This document shows, piece by piece, positions 62,174 to 64,000 of a DNA stretch of 64,000 nucleotides. A program made the translations under genes and the position numbers. A model generated the notes under the pieces. It was not told the origin of the DNA and did no database searches. It was given only the letters and a program-made list of their open reading frames with translations. Numbering within the stretch: the stretch's first letter is position 1; every line of letters starts with the position of its first letter. This stretch comes from Autumnicola musiva (lineage in GTDB: Bacteria; Bacteroidota; Bacteroidia; Flavobacteriales; Flavobacteriaceae): positions 1-64,000 of the forward strand of contig NZ_JAVRHK010000014.1 of NCBI RefSeq assembly GCF_031846585.1, read 5' to 3'.

Positions 62174-63160
62174 ATGAATTACAGAAGACTCGGAAAAACA
62201 GAATTAGAAATCTCGGAAATATCCCTTGGAACCTGGCAGGTTGGAGGTAAATGGGGCTCTGGCTTTGATGATAAAAAAGCAGATGAAATCCTTAATACAG
62301 CCATAGATGAAGGCGTAAATTTTATAGATACTGCCGATGTGTATGAAAAAGGAATGAGTGAAACTGCCGTGGGGAGAGTGGTACGTTCACGTTCAGAAAA
62401 GATTTATGTTGCCACTAAATGCGGCCGGCAGATAGATCCTCATACAAGCGAAAATTACACTCCTGAAGCACTAACCAAATATGTGGAAGACAGCCTGCAA
62501 AGAACCGGGCTGGAAACACTTGACCTGGTGCAGCTACATTGCCCGCCAACAGATGTATATTACCGTCCTGAAATTTTTGAAACCTTTGACCGGTTGAAGG
62601 AACAGGGAAAAGTGCAAAATCTTGGGGTTAGTGTGGAAAAAGTGGAAGAGGCCATTAAAGCTATTCAATATCCTAATGTAAGTACTGTACAAATTATTTT
62701 CAATCTTTTCCGCCAGCGTCCTTCAGAATTATTTTTTGAAGAAGCAAAGAAACATGACGTGGGGATTATAACCCGTGTACCACTGGCCAGCGGATTACTT
62801 ACCGGCAAATTTGATTCCAATACTCATTTTGATGAAGAAGATCACCGGAATTTTAACCGCCACGGTGAAGCCTTTGACAAGGGAGAAACTTTTGCAGGAG
62901 TTGATTTTGAAACGGGCCTGAAAGCTGTAGACGAACTTAAAAAGCTGTTTCCCAATGCCGAAAACCTGGCGCCAATCGCACTGCAGTGGATATTACAGTT
63001 TAAAGAAATAAGCTGTATTATTCCGGGGGCCTCCAAAAAGGAACACCTGCTATCAAATACCTCGGTCTATAAATTACCTGACTTAAGTGAAGACAAAATC
63101 AGGCAGATGAATGCTATTTATGATAAGTATATAAAACCACAGGTTCATCAGCGCTGGTAA
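62174..63160 (+). CDS. aldo/keto reductase
   Basis: A 328-residue AKR. The start is the ATG of MNYRRLGKTE; an upstream GTG-initiated extension is not conserved. The catalytic set is DTADVYEKG (Asp, Tyr), ATKCGR (Lys) and VQLHCPP (His). The nucleotide region near the end reads IPGASKKEHLLSN. It has 30-40 percent-looking similarity by eye to the other AKR in this window. It follows the BASS gene on the same strand and has a terminator. Confidence 0.92.
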   Translation: MNYRRLGKTELEISEISLGTWQVGGKWGSGFDDKKADEILNTAIDEGVNFIDTADVYEKGMSETAVGRVVRSRSEKIYVATKCGRQIDPHTSENYTPEALTKYVEDSLQRTGLETLDLVQLHCPPTDVYYRPEIFETFDRLKEQGKVQNLGVSVEKVEEAIKAIQYPNVSTVQIIFNLFRQRPSELFFEEAKKHDVGIITRVPLASGLLTGKFDSNTHFDEEDHRNFNRHGEAFDKGETFAGVDFETGLKAVDELKKLFPNAENLAPIALQWILQFKEISCIIPGASKKEHLLSNTSVYKLPDLSEDKIRQMNAIYDKYIKPQVHQRW

Positions 63161-63181
63161 AATCAAAATGGAATAAAGTAA

Positions 63182-63209
63182 AAACCTGTCCTAGCGGCAG
63201 GTTTTTTTT
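63182..63209 (+). terminator. intrinsic terminator after the second aldo/keto reductase gene
   Basis: Arms AAACCTG and CAGGTTT with loop TCCTAGCGG, followed by TTTTT. Located 20 bp after the stop codon. Confidence 0.85.
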
Positions 63210-63321
63210 AGTTATAATATTTCAATATAAGCTTTTATCCAGCAGCAGATATATCCTAATTTCAGTAAAAATTATTTTTAAAAGTTATCAAATTTTTAAT
63301 ATCTTAAGAGTAAATTAACAA

Positions 63322-64000
63322 ATGTTCATGTTAAACGACTCGGATAAGATAGCAAAATTATGGAAATCCCAGTATTCTCCATATATTTTAAAGTATTCCC
63401 AATATGAAGTTACCGAGCAGTTTCAAAAATTTGCTGCGGTGTTTGCCCCCGGGGAGTCCTATTTTTATATCCTGAATATGCATAATCTTGAGCTGGATTA
63501 TATTTCCCCGGGGGTGACGCAATTTATGAATACCAGTCCGGAAAATGTAAGCATGGAACAATTGCTAAAGGCTGCCTTACCTGAAGAAATCGAAAAACTG
63601 GAGAAAAAGGAAATGGTGATAAAAGATTTTTTTACAAGATATCTTAAACCTTCCGAATTGCTGGACTACAAGATAATTTACTCCTATAAAATGACAGATT
63701 ATAAAGGAAAAAAGAGACTTATGCTCATGCAGGCCACGCCTTTATCTGTTACTGAAAGTAATACTCCCCTTCATGTGCTTACCATCCATAGTGACATTTC
63801 TCATTTGGCAAAAATAAGTACAGGAAAGGTTTCTTTTATGCACCTAAAAGGCGGGAAATCTTTTTTTAATGTTCCAACCGATAGGGAAACTTTTAACCCA
63901 AAGGCAGGAAATTCCGAACCTGATATTTCCTCGGCACTCACCAGTAGGGAAAAAGAAATTATAGATCTCCTGGCTAAAGGCTATGGAGCCAAACAAATTG
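63322..64000 (+). CDS. PAS-LuxR transcriptional regulator, cut by the window end
   Basis: A frame that runs off the right edge; 226 codons are visible. The N-terminal part (about 45-175) is a PAS-like sensor domain (SYFYILNMHNLELDYIS, LHVLTIHSDIS). From about 205 the start of a LuxR-type helix-turn-helix is seen (LTSREKEIIDLLAKGY). The second ATG, two codons later, is equally possible as start. No receiver phosphorylation site is seen, so the signal is sensed through the PAS domain. It lies in a stretch with other stress genes. Confidence 0.85.
   Translation, partial: MFMLNDSDKIAKLWKSQYSPYILKYSQYEVTEQFQKFAAVFAPGESYFYILNMHNLELDYISPGVTQFMNTSPENVSMEQLLKAALPEEIEKLEKKEMVIKDFFTRYLKPSELLDYKIIYSYKMTDYKGKKRLMLMQATPLSVTESNTPLHVLTIHSDISHLAKISTGKVSFMHLKGGKSFFNVPTDRETFNPKAGNSEPDISSALTSREKEIIDLLAKGYGAKQI

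Overview
The window is chromosomal DNA of a marine-type Flavobacteriaceae (Bacteroidota; Gramella, Salegentibacter or Zunongwangia are the closest matches I can suggest by eye). The evidence is SusC/SusD proteins with an N-terminal STN domain, an ECF sigma/FecR pair, BlaI/BlaR1 with a TonB-like tail, many lipoproteins with a C-terminal lipobox, TTTG/TAnnTTTG-type promoters, and a DinB plus short DnaE pair. No rRNA, CRISPR array, IS transposase or prophage was seen. One tRNA is present (Leu, anticodon TAG).

Layout. (1) 19-16402, all on the minus strand: an ECF sigma, FecR anti-sigma, SusC, SusD, two further lipoproteins, a beta-lactamase-fold hydrolase, a lipoprotein version of glutamate racemase, an N-acyl-D-amino-acid deacylase, a gamma-glutamyltransferase and a DadA-like D-amino-acid dehydrogenase. 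It is laid out like a polysaccharide utilization locus but has no glycan enzyme. Its enzymes point to D-glutamate or gamma-glutamyl material (poly-gamma-glutamate or peptidoglycan stem peptides). This is the best candidate for an undescribed system. (2) 16730-32170: tRNA-Leu, an M20 dipeptidase, a membrane-anchored MutS-like ATPase, HemW, RuvC, a GT2 glycosyltransferase, several small proteins, and a BlaR1/BlaI pair whose promoter carries two perfect palindromes. (3) 32341-42225, all plus strand: PfkB kinase, OtsB, antiporter, flavoprotein oxidoreductases, aldo/keto reductase and a BrkB-like membrane protein, resembling a stress and osmolyte set. (4) 42215-43614: REPIN-like inverted repeats around two identical GIY-YIG endonuclease genes in a 521-bp tandem duplication. 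(5) 43630-49806: DnaE and DinB polymerases, a frameshifted MutT-type NUDIX gene, and a small zinc-ribbon protein beside an HNH nuclease. (6) 49803-55799: DUF885 lipoprotein, a second REPIN array with about 190-bp period, and a TonB-dependent receptor. (7) 56091-64000: small proteins, SDR, a LOV-like PAS protein without the photoactive cysteine, GH2 glycosidase, BASS transporter, aldo/keto reductase and a PAS-LuxR regulator cut by the window end.

Across the window 24 REP half-sites were found. Ten pairs are arranged as REPINs, and in all ten one arm has a CC/GG stem variant and the other a TG/CA variant. All functional calls come from reading motifs by eye; no database search was run.
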